Assembly (NCBI GenBank): GCA_964496365.1
Contig: CAZBZK010000006.1
Location: 1-50,986, forward strand
Source of the DNA: AB-629-J13 sp964496365
GTDB taxonomy: Bacteria; Fidelibacterota; Marinisomatia; Marinisomatales; AB-629-J13
Reading direction: 5' to 3'
Length of the DNA: 50,986 bases
Shown: piece after piece, positions 1 through 8,496 of the stretch
Numbering within the stretch: the stretch's first letter is position 1
How the letters are laid out: each line of letters starts with the position of its first letter
Notes under the pieces: model-generated
Told to the model about the DNA's origin: nothing
The model's input: the letters and a program-made list of their open reading frames with translations, nothing else
The model's database searches: none
Position numbers and translations under genes: made by a program

Positions 1-316
1 ACGGTACTGCCTGTCCGCCGAAACGATGTACAGGTGTAAGCTGCTGGTCAATAGCGAAGAAACCAATTTAATTTTATTACCATGATTGAACCAAAATTAC
101 CGAATTGAATATGACAGAAACAAAATAATTTACAGCACTATTTCATTTTAATATTTATATAATTATTTTAACATTTGAGTAGAAATTACACCCAGTTATG
201 GCATATTCGGTTCTCGTCGAGAAAACACTTGCTCCGTATTCTATTCAATACGTACACTTCCGACATGAAGTTCATTCTTTAAAACTAATTTAATAACGAT
301 TAATCGAGGAGAAATT
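1..316. other. Unassigned edge and leader of the first gene
   Basis: No gene can be supported here. The first ~60 bases are visibly more GC-rich than what follows and may be the end of a feature lying outside the window. Short open stretches run off the left edge in plus frames (one closes at the TAA at 37-39) and on the minus strand, but none is recognisable. From 100 onward the DNA is very AT-rich and resembles a promoter/leader for the gene at 317. It contains an odd palindrome, TTCTCGTCGAGAA (211-223), and a 6-bp inverted repeat, CGTATT/AATACG (235-240 and 247-252). No tRNA or rRNA was recognised. Confidence 0.4.
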
Positions 317-544
317 ATGGCTGAAGTCGTAAAAACAACAGGAGTTTCAAAGGAAAAAGGGTACTTATACTACCTGGGTAAGAATGGTAATGTCTGGCGT
401 TCAAAAATGTCGAGAGGAAAAAAAGGTGGTGGAAATGCTGAAGAAGTTGCAAGTGCTGGAGTCCAACGTGAATCCGGATATCTCTATTTCATAGATAAAA
501 ATGGTCATGTTGCTAGATCCAAAATGGCACGTGGAAGAAAATAG
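317..544 (+). CDS. Small basic protein with duplicated 28-residue module
   Basis: This 75-residue protein of unknown function is strongly basic and consists of two similar halves. Residues 9-36 and 48-75 align without gaps and share about 18 of 28 positions. The common pattern is G-V-x2-E-x-G-Y-L-Y, then K-N-G-x-V-x-R-S-K-M-x-R-G. The repeats are joined by a short Gly-rich linker. There is no signal peptide or membrane segment. A strong Shine-Dalgarno sequence (GAGGAG) precedes the ATG, and a perfect terminator hairpin follows the stop. It is therefore probably a single-gene unit with efficient expression. The Lys/Arg-rich repeats suggest nucleic acid or ribosome binding, but that is only an inference. 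Identity as a real gene is fairly sure from the signals and the internal duplication. Confidence 0.8.
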   Translation: MAEVVKTTGVSKEKGYLYYLGKNGNVWRSKMSRGKKGGGNAEEVASAGVQRESGYLYFIDKNGHVARSKMARGRK

Positions 545-562
545 AATAATCACCATTAAATT

Positions 563-594
563 AAAAGGTCTCCATTTTGGAGACCTTTTTTTTT
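563..594 (+). terminator. Rho-independent terminator after the small basic protein
   Basis: A perfect 11-bp stem (563-573 with 579-589, core AAGGTCTCC/GGAGACCTT) has a 5-nt loop (ATTTT) and runs into a T tract up to 594. It lies 19 nt after the stop of the small basic protein and separates it from the outer-membrane gene at 614. Confidence 0.93.
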
Positions 595-613
595 AGCTAA
601 TATTTTCAAATCA

Positions 614-1885
614 ATGTACACATTATCAAATTTAATTGGAAAAAATGGAATCATTTTTATTTTGTTTTGTCGGTGTGTATTTGGGTCTGTTATGGACTCA
701 ATCCAAATCGTAGGTAATGTTTACACTCATCCCAAAATTATATTGAGAGAAATTCAACATCCAATTCCCGGTGCCTTAGATTCTTCCATGCTCTTAAAGG
801 ATAAAAATAGAATTTATAATTTAGGTATTTTTTCCAGTGTTGAAATAGTTGGAATTAATTCAACATATAAAGTGAGTGTTAGAGAAACGTTTAGATTCCT
901 TCCATTTCCATTAATTGATTATGATGAAGGGAAGGGGATATCTTATGGAGGAGGAATAGCTTTTATTAATTTTAGAGGATTAAATCAGAAACTTTCAGTA
1001 GGAATGTTATTTGGTCAGGAAAAAACTTGGTTTTTTAATTTTGAAGATCCATGGATCACAGGAGACCATGTTTCTTTTAACACAGGGATTTATAATTATC
1101 ATTCTGATGGTCCTGTTTATTCTTATAAGTATCAAGAAAAAGGAGGCTATGTAGGTACGGGTATTCATGTAGGGGAAGAGCATAAATTTCAATTAAAAAT
1201 AGGGAGAGAGTCCATATCTCTAGATACTGTACATATAATCACCGATAATCGATGGCGTTTACCTGAAACGTCACTCATTCATGATTATGCATACTTAAAC
1301 ATGATATATCAATATGATTCCCGGGATATTTTTATTGATCCCACAACAGGGCATCATTTGGTTGTCCATTTTAAACCAAGAATTGGATTGAAAAACTCTC
1401 AAAATCACAACAAATTAAGTATTAATTACACTCGTTATATCCAATTATCAAAAGCGTATGGAAATCCAGTTATTTCATTCAAATCTTCTTTATTTATTCA
1501 ATCATCAGAAAACCTACCACCATTTTCTTTTGTGTATATCGGTGGGGAAGATTATGTTAGAGGTTATTCTCCAATCCCTTGGCAAAACCCTGAATCAACA
1601 CAACATGATATTGAAGGATATCATGCTCTTTACCAAAGCATTCAACTTCAGCATTCTTTAATAAGACGTAAAGATTATGGTGGGTCAGAATTAGGAATAG
1701 ATATGGTCTATTTTATTGATACAGGTTTTGCTCTGAAAAATATACGTGTTAATAGTAAGCCGAATATTTTAGTAGGATATGGTGTCGGATTTCGTTTTTT
1801 TGTTTCGGGATCTGGAAGTATAGGGATTGATTTTGGATTTAACCCATTTGGATCTTATTTTATTCATCCAACTTCTGGGAATTAA
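614..1885 (+). CDS. Omp85/BamA-superfamily outer-membrane protein with one POTRA
   Basis: The 423-residue protein looks like a short member of the Omp85 superfamily (BamA/TamA/D15). An N-terminal hydrophobic stretch (about residues 8-26) could be a signal peptide. A single POTRA-like segment follows (about 27-95, beginning D-S-I-Q-I-V-G-N-V). The rest is an alternating beta-barrel-like sequence. The conserved loop-6 motif V-R-G-Y is at 315-318, inside G-G-E-D-Y-V-R-G-Y. The C-terminal strand (G-I-D-F-G-F-N-P-F) is typical of a barrel closing strand, though the end is slightly extended. BamA itself has five POTRAs, so this is more likely a TamA-like or patatin-associated-type accessory barrel than the main assembly factor. 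No good ribosome binding site precedes the ATG. The stop overlaps the stop of convergent plsY through a shared TTAA. Confidence 0.75.
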   Translation: MYTLSNLIGKNGIIFILFCRCVFGSVMDSIQIVGNVYTHPKIILREIQHPIPGALDSSMLLKDKNRIYNLGIFSSVEIVGINSTYKVSVRETFRFLPFPLIDYDEGKGISYGGGIAFINFRGLNQKLSVGMLFGQEKTWFFNFEDPWITGDHVSFNTGIYNYHSDGPVYSYKYQEKGGYVGTGIHVGEEHKFQLKIGRESISLDTVHIITDNRWRLPETSLIHDYAYLNMIYQYDSRDIFIDPTTGHHLVVHFKPRIGLKNSQNHNKLSINYTRYIQLSKAYGNPVISFKSSLFIQSSENLPPFSFVYIGGEDYVRGYSPIPWQNPESTQHDIEGYHALYQSIQLQHSLIRRKDYGGSELGIDMVYFIDTGFALKNIRVNSKPNILVGYGVGFRFFVSGSGSIGIDFGFNPFGSYFIHPTSGN

Positions 1886-2547
1886 GGTTTTCGATTTAGA
1901 ATCATCGCTTTTTTAAATTGATTCTCTGTCCCATTTCTTAAACGGGAAATATTACTACGATGAGTATAGATTACAAACCAGGGGATCAATAAGGAAAAAA
2001 TTAATAAGGATAATGAAGGTGAGTTTAAGGTAGTAATCACCGGTAAAATTAAAAGAATCACAGGCAAAGACGAGGACGCAATAATAGAACCCAGGGATAC
2101 ATAACCGGTCAACATGAGTACCAAAGCAAAAATTAATAAACAAAGAGGGATTGCAATGGGAAATAATGCGATGAGCATTCCTCCCAAAGTTCCTACACCT
2201 TTTCCTCCTTTGAATCCTGCAAACACCGGGTAAGTATGTCCAATTACCGCTGAAAAACCACAAATAATCTGGAGAACTCCTGTATCATCTAATGGTGTGA
2301 ATGAATGGATATTTACGGCATAAACTGCCGTGGGAAGCCATCCTTTAAAAACATCAACACTCACAACGATTAAAGCGGGTTTCCATCCTAACACCCTGAA
2401 TACATTGGTGCCACCAGCATTTCCACTGCCATGGTTTCGGATATCTATTCCTTTTGAGATTTTTCCAACGATGATACTTGTAGGTGTAGAACCGGTTAAG
2501 TAACTAATAAATATCAAAATAAATAGAATGATCCAGGGATTAATCAT
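1882..2547 (-). CDS. plsY: Acyl-phosphate:glycerol-3-phosphate acyltransferase PlsY
   Basis: PlsY is an integral inner-membrane enzyme that transfers an acyl group from acyl-phosphate to glycerol-3-phosphate. This makes lysophosphatidate, the first step of phospholipid synthesis. The 221-residue length and five to six hydrophobic segments fit the family. Visible motifs are G-S-G-N-A-G-G-T-N at 40-48 (the family usually has G-A-T-N) and G-H-x-Y-P-V-F-x-G-F-K-G-G-K-G-V-G-T at 103-120. The gene is last in a minus-strand operon, and its start overlaps the end of the DhaL-DegV fusion by 8 bp. That protein family makes acyl-phosphate in Firmicutes, so the two probably act in sequence. No PlsX (the usual acyl-phosphate source) is in the window. 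Confidence 0.95.
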   Translation of the reverse strand: MINPWIILFILIFISYLTGSTPTSIIVGKISKGIDIRNHGSGNAGGTNVFRVLGWKPALIVVSVDVFKGWLPTAVYAVNIHSFTPLDDTGVLQIICGFSAVIGHTYPVFAGFKGGKGVGTLGGMLIALFPIAIPLCLLIFALVLMLTGYVSLGSIIASSSLPVILLILPVITTLNSPSLSLLIFSLLIPWFVIYTHRSNISRLRNGTENQFKKAMILNRKP

Positions 2548-4330
2548 ATTGAATTTCTCCGAGGGTTTGGGTGGCTATGACCATGGCACCGGGACCAGAA
2601 TGTGAGCCTAATGCAGGGCCTATTTCAGATATAAAAACATTTTCTTTACCAATCATTTTAGAGAAATCATTTGAAAATTCCTCTGCGATTTCTGCACAAT
2701 TTGCATGAGAAATACCTAGTTTAATTGGTTGGGATAAATCCATTTTTTTTACAATAAATTGTTTTAATTTTTGTAAAATATTTTTTCTCCCGAATGTTAC
2801 ACCAACGGGTTTAAGTCCTTTGTCTGTAAATGATAGAATTGGGTTCATTCTAAATGCGTCAGCAATGGTTTTAACTGAGGCAGGCAACCGACCACCACGA
2901 ACTCCATATTTAAGAGTTGTTAACCCCAAATAAAGCGATGTATTCTGAATAGCTTCTTGAATAGTTAATTGAATTTCCTCCACAGATTTACCAGCAGAAA
3001 TAGCTTCAGCGGCTCGGATTGCAATGAGCCCAATGCCAATGGAACCATTTTTTGAATCCATAACGGTTATTGGCATAGACTTAATTTTTTGAGACGCTAA
3101 AACAGCCGATTGAAATGTTCCACTCAAATTTGCTGGTATATGGAGTGAAATGGTCTGTTTATAATGACTTGAAAGTAATTGGTAATGCCTAAGAAAGTCA
3201 CCTGGAGTTGGTTGAGATGTCTGCGGATGATGAGGATTATTGTCAAGTTTTTCCCAAAATTCTGATGATGAAATACTAACTTTATCAACAAAATGTTCGG
3301 GTCCAAAATTCAATCGGACAGGTACCATATGAATATTGTATTGACGGAGAATTTCCTCGGGTAAATCGCAACCGGAATCTACCACAAGAGCAATATCTTG
3401 ATGAAGTCCGTGGGCATCATGCTGCTGACGAATCATATCATCTGCTTTTTCATCAGAAACTTTCCCAAATGTATTGCACAACGTAAACACTCTTTTCGGA
3501 TTATCAGTATGAATATGAATTTTTTGTTTTAATGAATGACCTGCAACGACAATAGAATCACCTAAACTCATCAATGATTTTTTTAGAATAGTTTGATTGA
3601 GATTTGAACCCTGAATAATACATTCCGTACAAAATCTGTATTTTTCATCAAAAGAAATAGTGTCAATTTCAGGTGATATCTTAGTTTGTTGTGAAGACAT
3701 TTCTTCTACTTCACCACTATCGATAAATGTATTGATCCCTTCCAAAATATCTACAAATCCTTGAGCTCCTGCATCCACAACCCCGGCCTTAGAAAGTGCT
3801 TTAAGTTTTGATGTTGTCTCTGACAGTGATTTTTTTGATACATTTAATCCATGGACAAACAAATTTTTAAAATCGGTAATAGTTGTACTTCTGACATGTA
3901 CTGCATTTATCCAATCACTTATGACGGTTAAAATTGTGCCTTCCGTTGGTGTTAATAAAGCGTTATAAGCATATTGTTTTGCAACTTGTAACGCAGAGGT
4001 AAATTCTTTGGTTGTAAGTTTGGTTTTGTTTTTTACCCCTTCAGCAAAACCAGAGAAAAACTGGGCTAAAATAGCACCAGAATTTCCTCGTGCATTATTG
4101 ATAGTTAACTCTGCTACACCGAATGCTACCGAAGCAATGGTATCGTTTTTATGAATAGGGTACCCATCTTCTATGGAGGAGAGAGTGTATCCCATATTTG
4201 TACCAGTATCACTATCTGGAACAGGGAATACATTGATTTTATTTAGATAATCTTGTCGAGATAATAACCGTCTTATTCCAGCAGACAAAGAACGATGAAA
4301 ACGATTGCCGTCTAAATAGTATATGCTCAC
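2540..4330 (-). CDS. DhaL-DegV fusion, fatty acid kinase-like (FakA+FakB in one chain)
   Basis: The 596-residue cytosolic protein joins what are two subunits of fatty acid kinase in Firmicutes. Residues 1 to about 210 are a DhaL/DAK2 nucleotide-binding domain. Its Mg-ATP motif is F-P-V-P-D-S-D-T-G-T-N-M at 35-46, followed further on by A-R-G-N-S-G-A-I-L-A-Q and T-E-G-T-I-L-T-V-I. A middle domain like FakA-M follows (Y-R-F-C-T-E, G-D-S-I-V-V-A-G, H-I-H-T-D-N-P). From about 313 to the end is a DegV/EDD lipid-binding domain with V-V-D-S-G-C-D-L-P, L-S-G-T-F-Q-S-A and G-V-R-G-G-R-L. Known family chemistry: FakB holds the fatty acid while FakA phosphorylates it. The fusion and the 8-bp overlap with plsY suggest salvage of fatty acids into phospholipid. 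Substrate is inferred only. Confidence 0.85.
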   Translation of the reverse strand: MSIYYLDGNRFHRSLSAGIRRLLSRQDYLNKINVFPVPDSDTGTNMGYTLSSIEDGYPIHKNDTIASVAFGVAELTINNARGNSGAILAQFFSGFAEGVKNKTKLTTKEFTSALQVAKQYAYNALLTPTEGTILTVISDWINAVHVRSTTITDFKNLFVHGLNVSKKSLSETTSKLKALSKAGVVDAGAQGFVDILEGINTFIDSGEVEEMSSQQTKISPEIDTISFDEKYRFCTECIIQGSNLNQTILKKSLMSLGDSIVVAGHSLKQKIHIHTDNPKRVFTLCNTFGKVSDEKADDMIRQQHDAHGLHQDIALVVDSGCDLPEEILRQYNIHMVPVRLNFGPEHFVDKVSISSSEFWEKLDNNPHHPQTSQPTPGDFLRHYQLLSSHYKQTISLHIPANLSGTFQSAVLASQKIKSMPITVMDSKNGSIGIGLIAIRAAEAISAGKSVEEIQLTIQEAIQNTSLYLGLTTLKYGVRGGRLPASVKTIADAFRMNPILSFTDKGLKPVGVTFGRKNILQKLKQFIVKKMDLSQPIKLGISHANCAEIAEEFSNDFSKMIGKENVFISEIGPALGSHSGPGAMVIATQTLGEIQYD

Positions 4331-4332
4331 AG

Positions 4333-4917
4333 TTAATTCAATTTATGTTTTTTTGGAGCAAGCATTCCTCCGGAAATTACGCTTTTTAATGCTTCTTCAA
4401 CATTCAAATTTGTGTTTTTAGTCTCTTGTTTTGGAATCATAATGAAAACACCCGAAGTTGGATTCGGCGTGGTGGGTACAAACAAGTGATAATATTCTAT
4501 GTTTTTCTCATTCATTGATTCTCCGGTAACAAATGCAAGAGTCCACAAACCTTTCCGAGGATATTGGATATAAACAACACTTTGAAAATTTTTTCCTGTT
4601 GAGCCGGTAAATGCTTGAGTGATTTGTTTGATGGGGTGATAGATTGTGTTAACCAACGGAATATTATTTATTAATGATTCAAGCCAATTTAAAAATCGTT
4701 TTCCCAACACATTGGTTACAAAAATTCCCAATAAAAATACCAACAATAAGGTTAAAATTATTCCAATCCCCGGAAAGTAGATGTCTATACGTTTTAACAT
4801 TGGGGATGTTAGATTATCTAAAAAAACAAATAGGATTTTTAAGATGTAAAAGGTTAACGCAACCGGAACGATTGCTAATAAACCAGTAAAAAAAGTACGT
4901 CTGAAGTGAATGAACAT
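4333..4917 (-). CDS. DUF502 family membrane protein
   Basis: The 194-residue inner-membrane protein matches the DUF502 family. It opens with a short basic tail and R-R-T-F-F-T-G-L-L-A-I-V-P-V-A-L-T, then has two transmembrane helices (about 10-32 and 50-75). Next is the family segment around P-L-V-N-T-I-Y-H-P-I-K-Q, followed by a soluble beta-rich C-terminal part containing V-P-T-T-P-N-P-T-S-G. Function is unknown in the family. It sits 2 bp upstream of the DhaL-DegV fusion and 4 bp downstream of the MGMT gene, so it is almost certainly cotranscribed with the lipid-precursor genes. That position hints at a membrane-lipid role but does not prove one. Confidence 0.85.
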   Translation of the reverse strand: MFIHFRRTFFTGLLAIVPVALTFYILKILFVFLDNLTSPMLKRIDIYFPGIGIILTLLLVFLLGIFVTNVLGKRFLNWLESLINNIPLVNTIYHPIKQITQAFTGSTGKNFQSVVYIQYPRKGLWTLAFVTGESMNEKNIEYYHLFVPTTPNPTSGVFIMIPKQETKNTNLNVEEALKSVISGGMLAPKKHKLN

Positions 4918-4921
4918 GAGA

Positions 4922-5449
4922 CTATTTTACAGTGGCAACATTTCTTTTTTCATGCTCCAAAAGAAAGACTTTCCGTTCTATTCTGCCTCCATATCCACCT
5001 AATCTTCCGTCATGGTTAATGACTCGATGGCATGGAATGAGTATGGGTAATGGGTTTTTTGCATTTGCATTTCCCACAGCTCTCATTCCCAAAGGATTTC
5101 CAACTTTTCTTGCAATATCTTTATATGAACGGGTCTCACCATAAGGGATCAGAGATACCATAGTCAACACTTTAGAAAAAAATTTTGACAGGAATAATTC
5201 CAGTTCCACATCAAATGAAAATCGTTTTCCTGAAAAATATTCCTTCATTTGCCTTGCACATCCAGATGAATCTTGGGATTCTTTTTGAATGTTTGATGGT
5301 TTGAATTTAGTGTCCAAAGTTTTTTCAAATGGCAATTCTTCGGGAAATAAAATAGTACAAATTTTACCATTTGAATGTGCAATTCCCATGGGTCCGAACG
5401 GAGTCGAAGTTGAAGAAAGAAAAATTTCTTTATTTATTTTTACGTTCAT
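4922..5449 (-). CDS. ogt: Methylated-DNA--protein-cysteine methyltransferase
   Basis: This suicide repair protein moves the alkyl group of O6-alkylguanine to its own cysteine. The 175 residues fit Ogt/MGMT proteins, with an N-terminal ribonuclease-like domain (about 1-85) and a C-terminal DNA-binding and active-site domain. The active-site motif is P-C-H-R-V at 139-143, so Cys140 is the acceptor. It is followed by G-G-Y-G-G, and preceded by I-P-Y-G-E-T-R-S-Y-K-D-I-A (the helix-turn-helix region) and R-A-V-G-N-A. It leads the operon running into DUF502, DhaL-DegV and plsY, which makes a housekeeping repair gene the first gene of a lipid operon. No Ada-type regulatory domain is present. Confidence 0.95.
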   Translation of the reverse strand: MNVKINKEIFLSSTSTPFGPMGIAHSNGKICTILFPEELPFEKTLDTKFKPSNIQKESQDSSGCARQMKEYFSGKRFSFDVELELFLSKFFSKVLTMVSLIPYGETRSYKDIARKVGNPLGMRAVGNANAKNPLPILIPCHRVINHDGRLGGYGGRIERKVFLLEHEKRNVATVK

Positions 5450-5540
5450 GACTAAATGGAAGGGTTCAATTTAGGCATCTATTATTTCGCATTCTACTGA
5501 TTTCAGTAAAAGGAAAGTGATTGTGGTGAACCAAAACTGT

Positions 5541-5559
5541 GACATCCACTTCAGATGTC
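5541..5559 (-). terminator. Weak hairpin after secF
   Basis: A 6-bp inverted repeat GACATC/GATGTC (5554-5559 and 5541-5546) with a 7-nt loop lies just beyond the secF stop. Only a short T run (ACAGTTTTGG) follows on the minus strand, so termination would be weak. It sits in the 119-bp gap between secF and the MGMT operon. Confidence 0.35.
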
Positions 5560-5568
5560 GAAGGAATT

Positions 5569-6501
5569 TTATTTTTTTTGTCTTTTATGTTGGAGCGAAA
5601 CCACAAAGGAACTAGCGACATAAATGCTTGAATATGTCCCCACAATCACTCCAATCAACATGGCAAATGCAAATCCATGGATTACCTCACCACCAAAATA
5701 CCATAAAATAAATACAACTAAAAACGTGGTCAATGAGGTAATGAGAGTTCTGCTAAGAGATTGATTGATGGATTGATCTACAATGTCAATATAAGGTGTT
5801 CTCTTGTTTGATTTTACATTTTCTCTAATTCTATCAAAAATGATAATGGTATCATTTAATGAATATCCTACAATGGTCAAGAAAGCAGCGATAATAGACA
5901 AAGAAATTTCATAATTTAAAATGGAGAAAATCCCCAACGTTATCATAACGTCATGTGCTAATGCCGCAATAGCTCCCAAAGCAAAGATAAATTCAAAACG
6001 AATGGAAATATAAAGTAAAATAAGAAGAAGAGCAGACCCAACAGCTACAAACGCCTTTCCACTAAGTTCAGCACCGATTTTAGGTCCTACCTTTTCAATA
6101 GTAAGAATAAAATCTTTTGAATTTTCAGGGACTTGATTTGGAAACGACTTCATCAAATGATCAATAACCGATTGAATAAAATCATTACTGTCATTTTCTC
6201 TGGGCGTAATTCGGATGGCAACATTGGATTCTTGTCCAAAATGTTTCATTTCTTCCTTACTCAAATCGATGAGTTCTCCATCTATCGGGACATCCTCTAA
6301 AACCGCTCGAACATCAGTAATATCCATTGGTGTATTGAATTTTACCGCAAAAAGTGTCCCTCCCTGAAAATCAATACTTAATTTGGGTCCTTTATTGATA
6401 ACCAAAGACCCAATTCCAATTGCTATTAACAATAGAGATAAGACTGTAGCAGCCCTTCTCTGACTCATAAATTTAATGTGCGTATCTTTAATTATTCTCA
6501 T
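5569..6501 (-). CDS. secF: Protein translocase subunit SecF
   Basis: SecF pairs with SecD in the inner membrane and uses ion flow to help pull preproteins out of the SecYEG channel. The 310 residues show the family layout. There is a first transmembrane helix (about 18-35), the D1 motif D-F-Q-G-G at 44-48, a periplasmic domain to about 150, then five helices. The family motif G-Y-S-L-N-D-T-I-I-I-F-D-R-I-R-E-N lies in the fourth helix region. The ATG overlaps the secD stop by 4 bp (ATGA), the usual secD-secF coupling. It is the last gene of the run that begins at tdh, though an 88-bp gap ahead of secD may hold its own promoter. Confidence 0.96.
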   Translation of the reverse strand: MRIIKDTHIKFMSQRRAATVLSLLLIAIGIGSLVINKGPKLSIDFQGGTLFAVKFNTPMDITDVRAVLEDVPIDGELIDLSKEEMKHFGQESNVAIRITPRENDSNDFIQSVIDHLMKSFPNQVPENSKDFILTIEKVGPKIGAELSGKAFVAVGSALLLILLYISIRFEFIFALGAIAALAHDVMITLGIFSILNYEISLSIIAAFLTIVGYSLNDTIIIFDRIRENVKSNKRTPYIDIVDQSINQSLSRTLITSLTTFLVVFILWYFGGEVIHGFAFAMLIGVIVGTYSSIYVASSFVVSLQHKRQKK

Positions 6502-8408
6502 ATGCTGAGTGTTTTCAGTTGTTTTCCTTTTGTGAAGGAGTTAAAAATAGTTCGAGTAACGAAGATGGCTGTAAACATACTAATCATAATTCCACATAAT
6601 AAAACCGTAGCAAATCCCTGAATAGGTCCTCCAAAACGTAACAGAACCAATGCCGCAATAGCTGTGGTTAAATTTGCGTCCACAATTGCAGTAATTGCCC
6701 TGCTATATCCAGCGTCTATGGACGCACGAGGAGTTTTCCCTTTCCGTAATTCTTCCCGTATCCGTTCAAAAATAATCACATTGGCATCTATAGACATTCC
6801 CACCGTTAAAATTAGTGCCGCAATTCCCGGAAGCGTTAAGGTTGCTTTTAATGAGGCTAGCACGGCCAATACCATCAACAAATTCCAAATCAATGCGATA
6901 TTTGCAATGGAGCCTGCTAATCGGTAGTATAAGAGCATGAAGCATAATACGATGATTAATCCAACGACGACGGATATAGTTCCTTTTTTAACGGAATCAG
7001 CACCTAAGGATGGACCTACGATTCGCTCTTCAATTATATTGACTGGAACCGGGAGTGCACCAGCTCTTAAAACAATGGCAATATCTTTAGCTTCATTCAA
7101 GTCTGTAAATCCCTCTATTTGAGTTCCACCGCTAATAATTTTTTCTCTGATGGATGGAGCCATATGCACTTTTTGATCTAAAACAATGGCGATTCTTCTT
7201 CCTATATTAGCTCCAGTAACTCGACTCCACTGTTTGGAACCCTCGCTATTCATATCCAAAAGTACAACCGGTTGACCTGCAGAAGATCCTGCCTGACTAC
7301 CAATTTGATGTCTGGCTTCCTCGATGACACCTCCAGTTAGTTCAGGAGCATTCTCTAAATGGTAAAGGGGGATTATTTTTTCTTCAATTCCATCTGGGCT
7401 TGTGTACGTTTGGGCTTCATTTCCAAATAATAACTGTCCATTACCAGATTCTAGTTGTGCCTGAACTTCATCCATAGATAATATTTTCTTAACGGTATAA
7501 ACATTTTTTTCCGGAACTCCTATATCTCCACCTAAATTCCTTAGAAGAGAAGAGAAAGGACGATCTTCAAATAAACGTTGGTCCACTACTGCAGAGGAGG
7601 TATCATCTTCAGAATCACTGGTTCCAAAGAGTTCACTAACTGGTACGGTTTTGTCTTCGCTAATTACGGTTTCCTGTTCATGAAATGTAGAATCTTTATC
7701 GGAATCTGTATCTTCTTCAACCATTGATTCGAGATCATCCCTGCTTTTCATAATCTTATCAATTTTAAGATTTAGCGAATTGGTCATTTCACCGTTTTTC
7801 ACGAGATAAAATTCCAGTAATGCAGTGCTTTGGAGTAACGCTCTTGCCCGTTCAGCATCTTGGATTCCGGCCAATTCTACAATAATCCGACTACTTCCTT
7901 GTTTTTGAATGGTTGGTTCAGACACACCAAATTGATCCACTCGATTCCGAAGAATTTCCAAAACACGATTGATTGCATCTTCAGATTCTTCTTTTAGCTG
8001 GGACACAATATCTTCTACATTTGATCCATATTCATGATAATACCGAGGGAGTCTTAAATTATTTTTTAGTACAGTATCTGTGAATAACTTAAAAAAATCC
8101 GTTTCCGGTAAGTCTGTTTGTTTTGAAAGGTCCTCCATGGCGTTATCAAACGATTTATCAATATTAATCGCTAAATTTGTTATAAGTGAGGGGAGATCTA
8201 CCTCCAAAACGATATACATACCTCCTTTCAAATCGAGACCTTGACGAATGACTTTGTCTTCCAACAATTCCAAAGTTCCCTGTTCCCGCATGGATTCCTT
8301 CTCGGTTTCAGATAGAAACTGAAATCTAATGGAAGGCCAAATGGAATAGAGTGCCCAAGTGAAAACCAGCCCGATGATAATGTATCTAGGAGTCAGTGAT
8401 TTATTCAT
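6498..8408 (-). CDS. secD: Protein translocase subunit SecD
   Basis: SecD is the large partner of SecF in the Sec accessory complex. The 636 residues begin with one transmembrane helix (about 8-25) and the motif G-L-D-L-K-G-G at 57-63. The P1 periplasmic region follows (I-L-R-N-R-V-D-Q-F-G-V-S-E-P, then I-V-E-L-A-G-I-Q-D). Five C-terminal helices carry G-M-S-I-D-A-N-V-I-I-F-E-R-I-R-E. Between about residues 225 and 275 there is an acidic, Ser/Asp/Glu-rich stretch that looks like a flexible insertion in the periplasmic part. No yajC is visible nearby. Upstream, 88 bp separate it from kbl. Confidence 0.96.
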   Translation of the reverse strand: MNKSLTPRYIIIGLVFTWALYSIWPSIRFQFLSETEKESMREQGTLELLEDKVIRQGLDLKGGMYIVLEVDLPSLITNLAINIDKSFDNAMEDLSKQTDLPETDFFKLFTDTVLKNNLRLPRYYHEYGSNVEDIVSQLKEESEDAINRVLEILRNRVDQFGVSEPTIQKQGSSRIIVELAGIQDAERARALLQSTALLEFYLVKNGEMTNSLNLKIDKIMKSRDDLESMVEEDTDSDKDSTFHEQETVISEDKTVPVSELFGTSDSEDDTSSAVVDQRLFEDRPFSSLLRNLGGDIGVPEKNVYTVKKILSMDEVQAQLESGNGQLLFGNEAQTYTSPDGIEEKIIPLYHLENAPELTGGVIEEARHQIGSQAGSSAGQPVVLLDMNSEGSKQWSRVTGANIGRRIAIVLDQKVHMAPSIREKIISGGTQIEGFTDLNEAKDIAIVLRAGALPVPVNIIEERIVGPSLGADSVKKGTISVVVGLIIVLCFMLLYYRLAGSIANIALIWNLLMVLAVLASLKATLTLPGIAALILTVGMSIDANVIIFERIREELRKGKTPRASIDAGYSRAITAIVDANLTTAIAALVLLRFGGPIQGFATVLLCGIMISMFTAIFVTRTIFNSFTKGKQLKTLSI

Positions 8409-8496
8409 TTACTTTAACTTTAATTTTATAAATATAGTACGAAAAAAGCCGACAAATATAAGTCTTCAAAATTTTAAAAGGCAAATATTTCTGTGT

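Noticed and set aside
1..60. RNA gene or protein end at the left edge
   Set aside because: A GC-rich stretch with a weak CCTGT/ACAGG pairing is present, but it fits no RNA family I know and no reading frame is recognisable.
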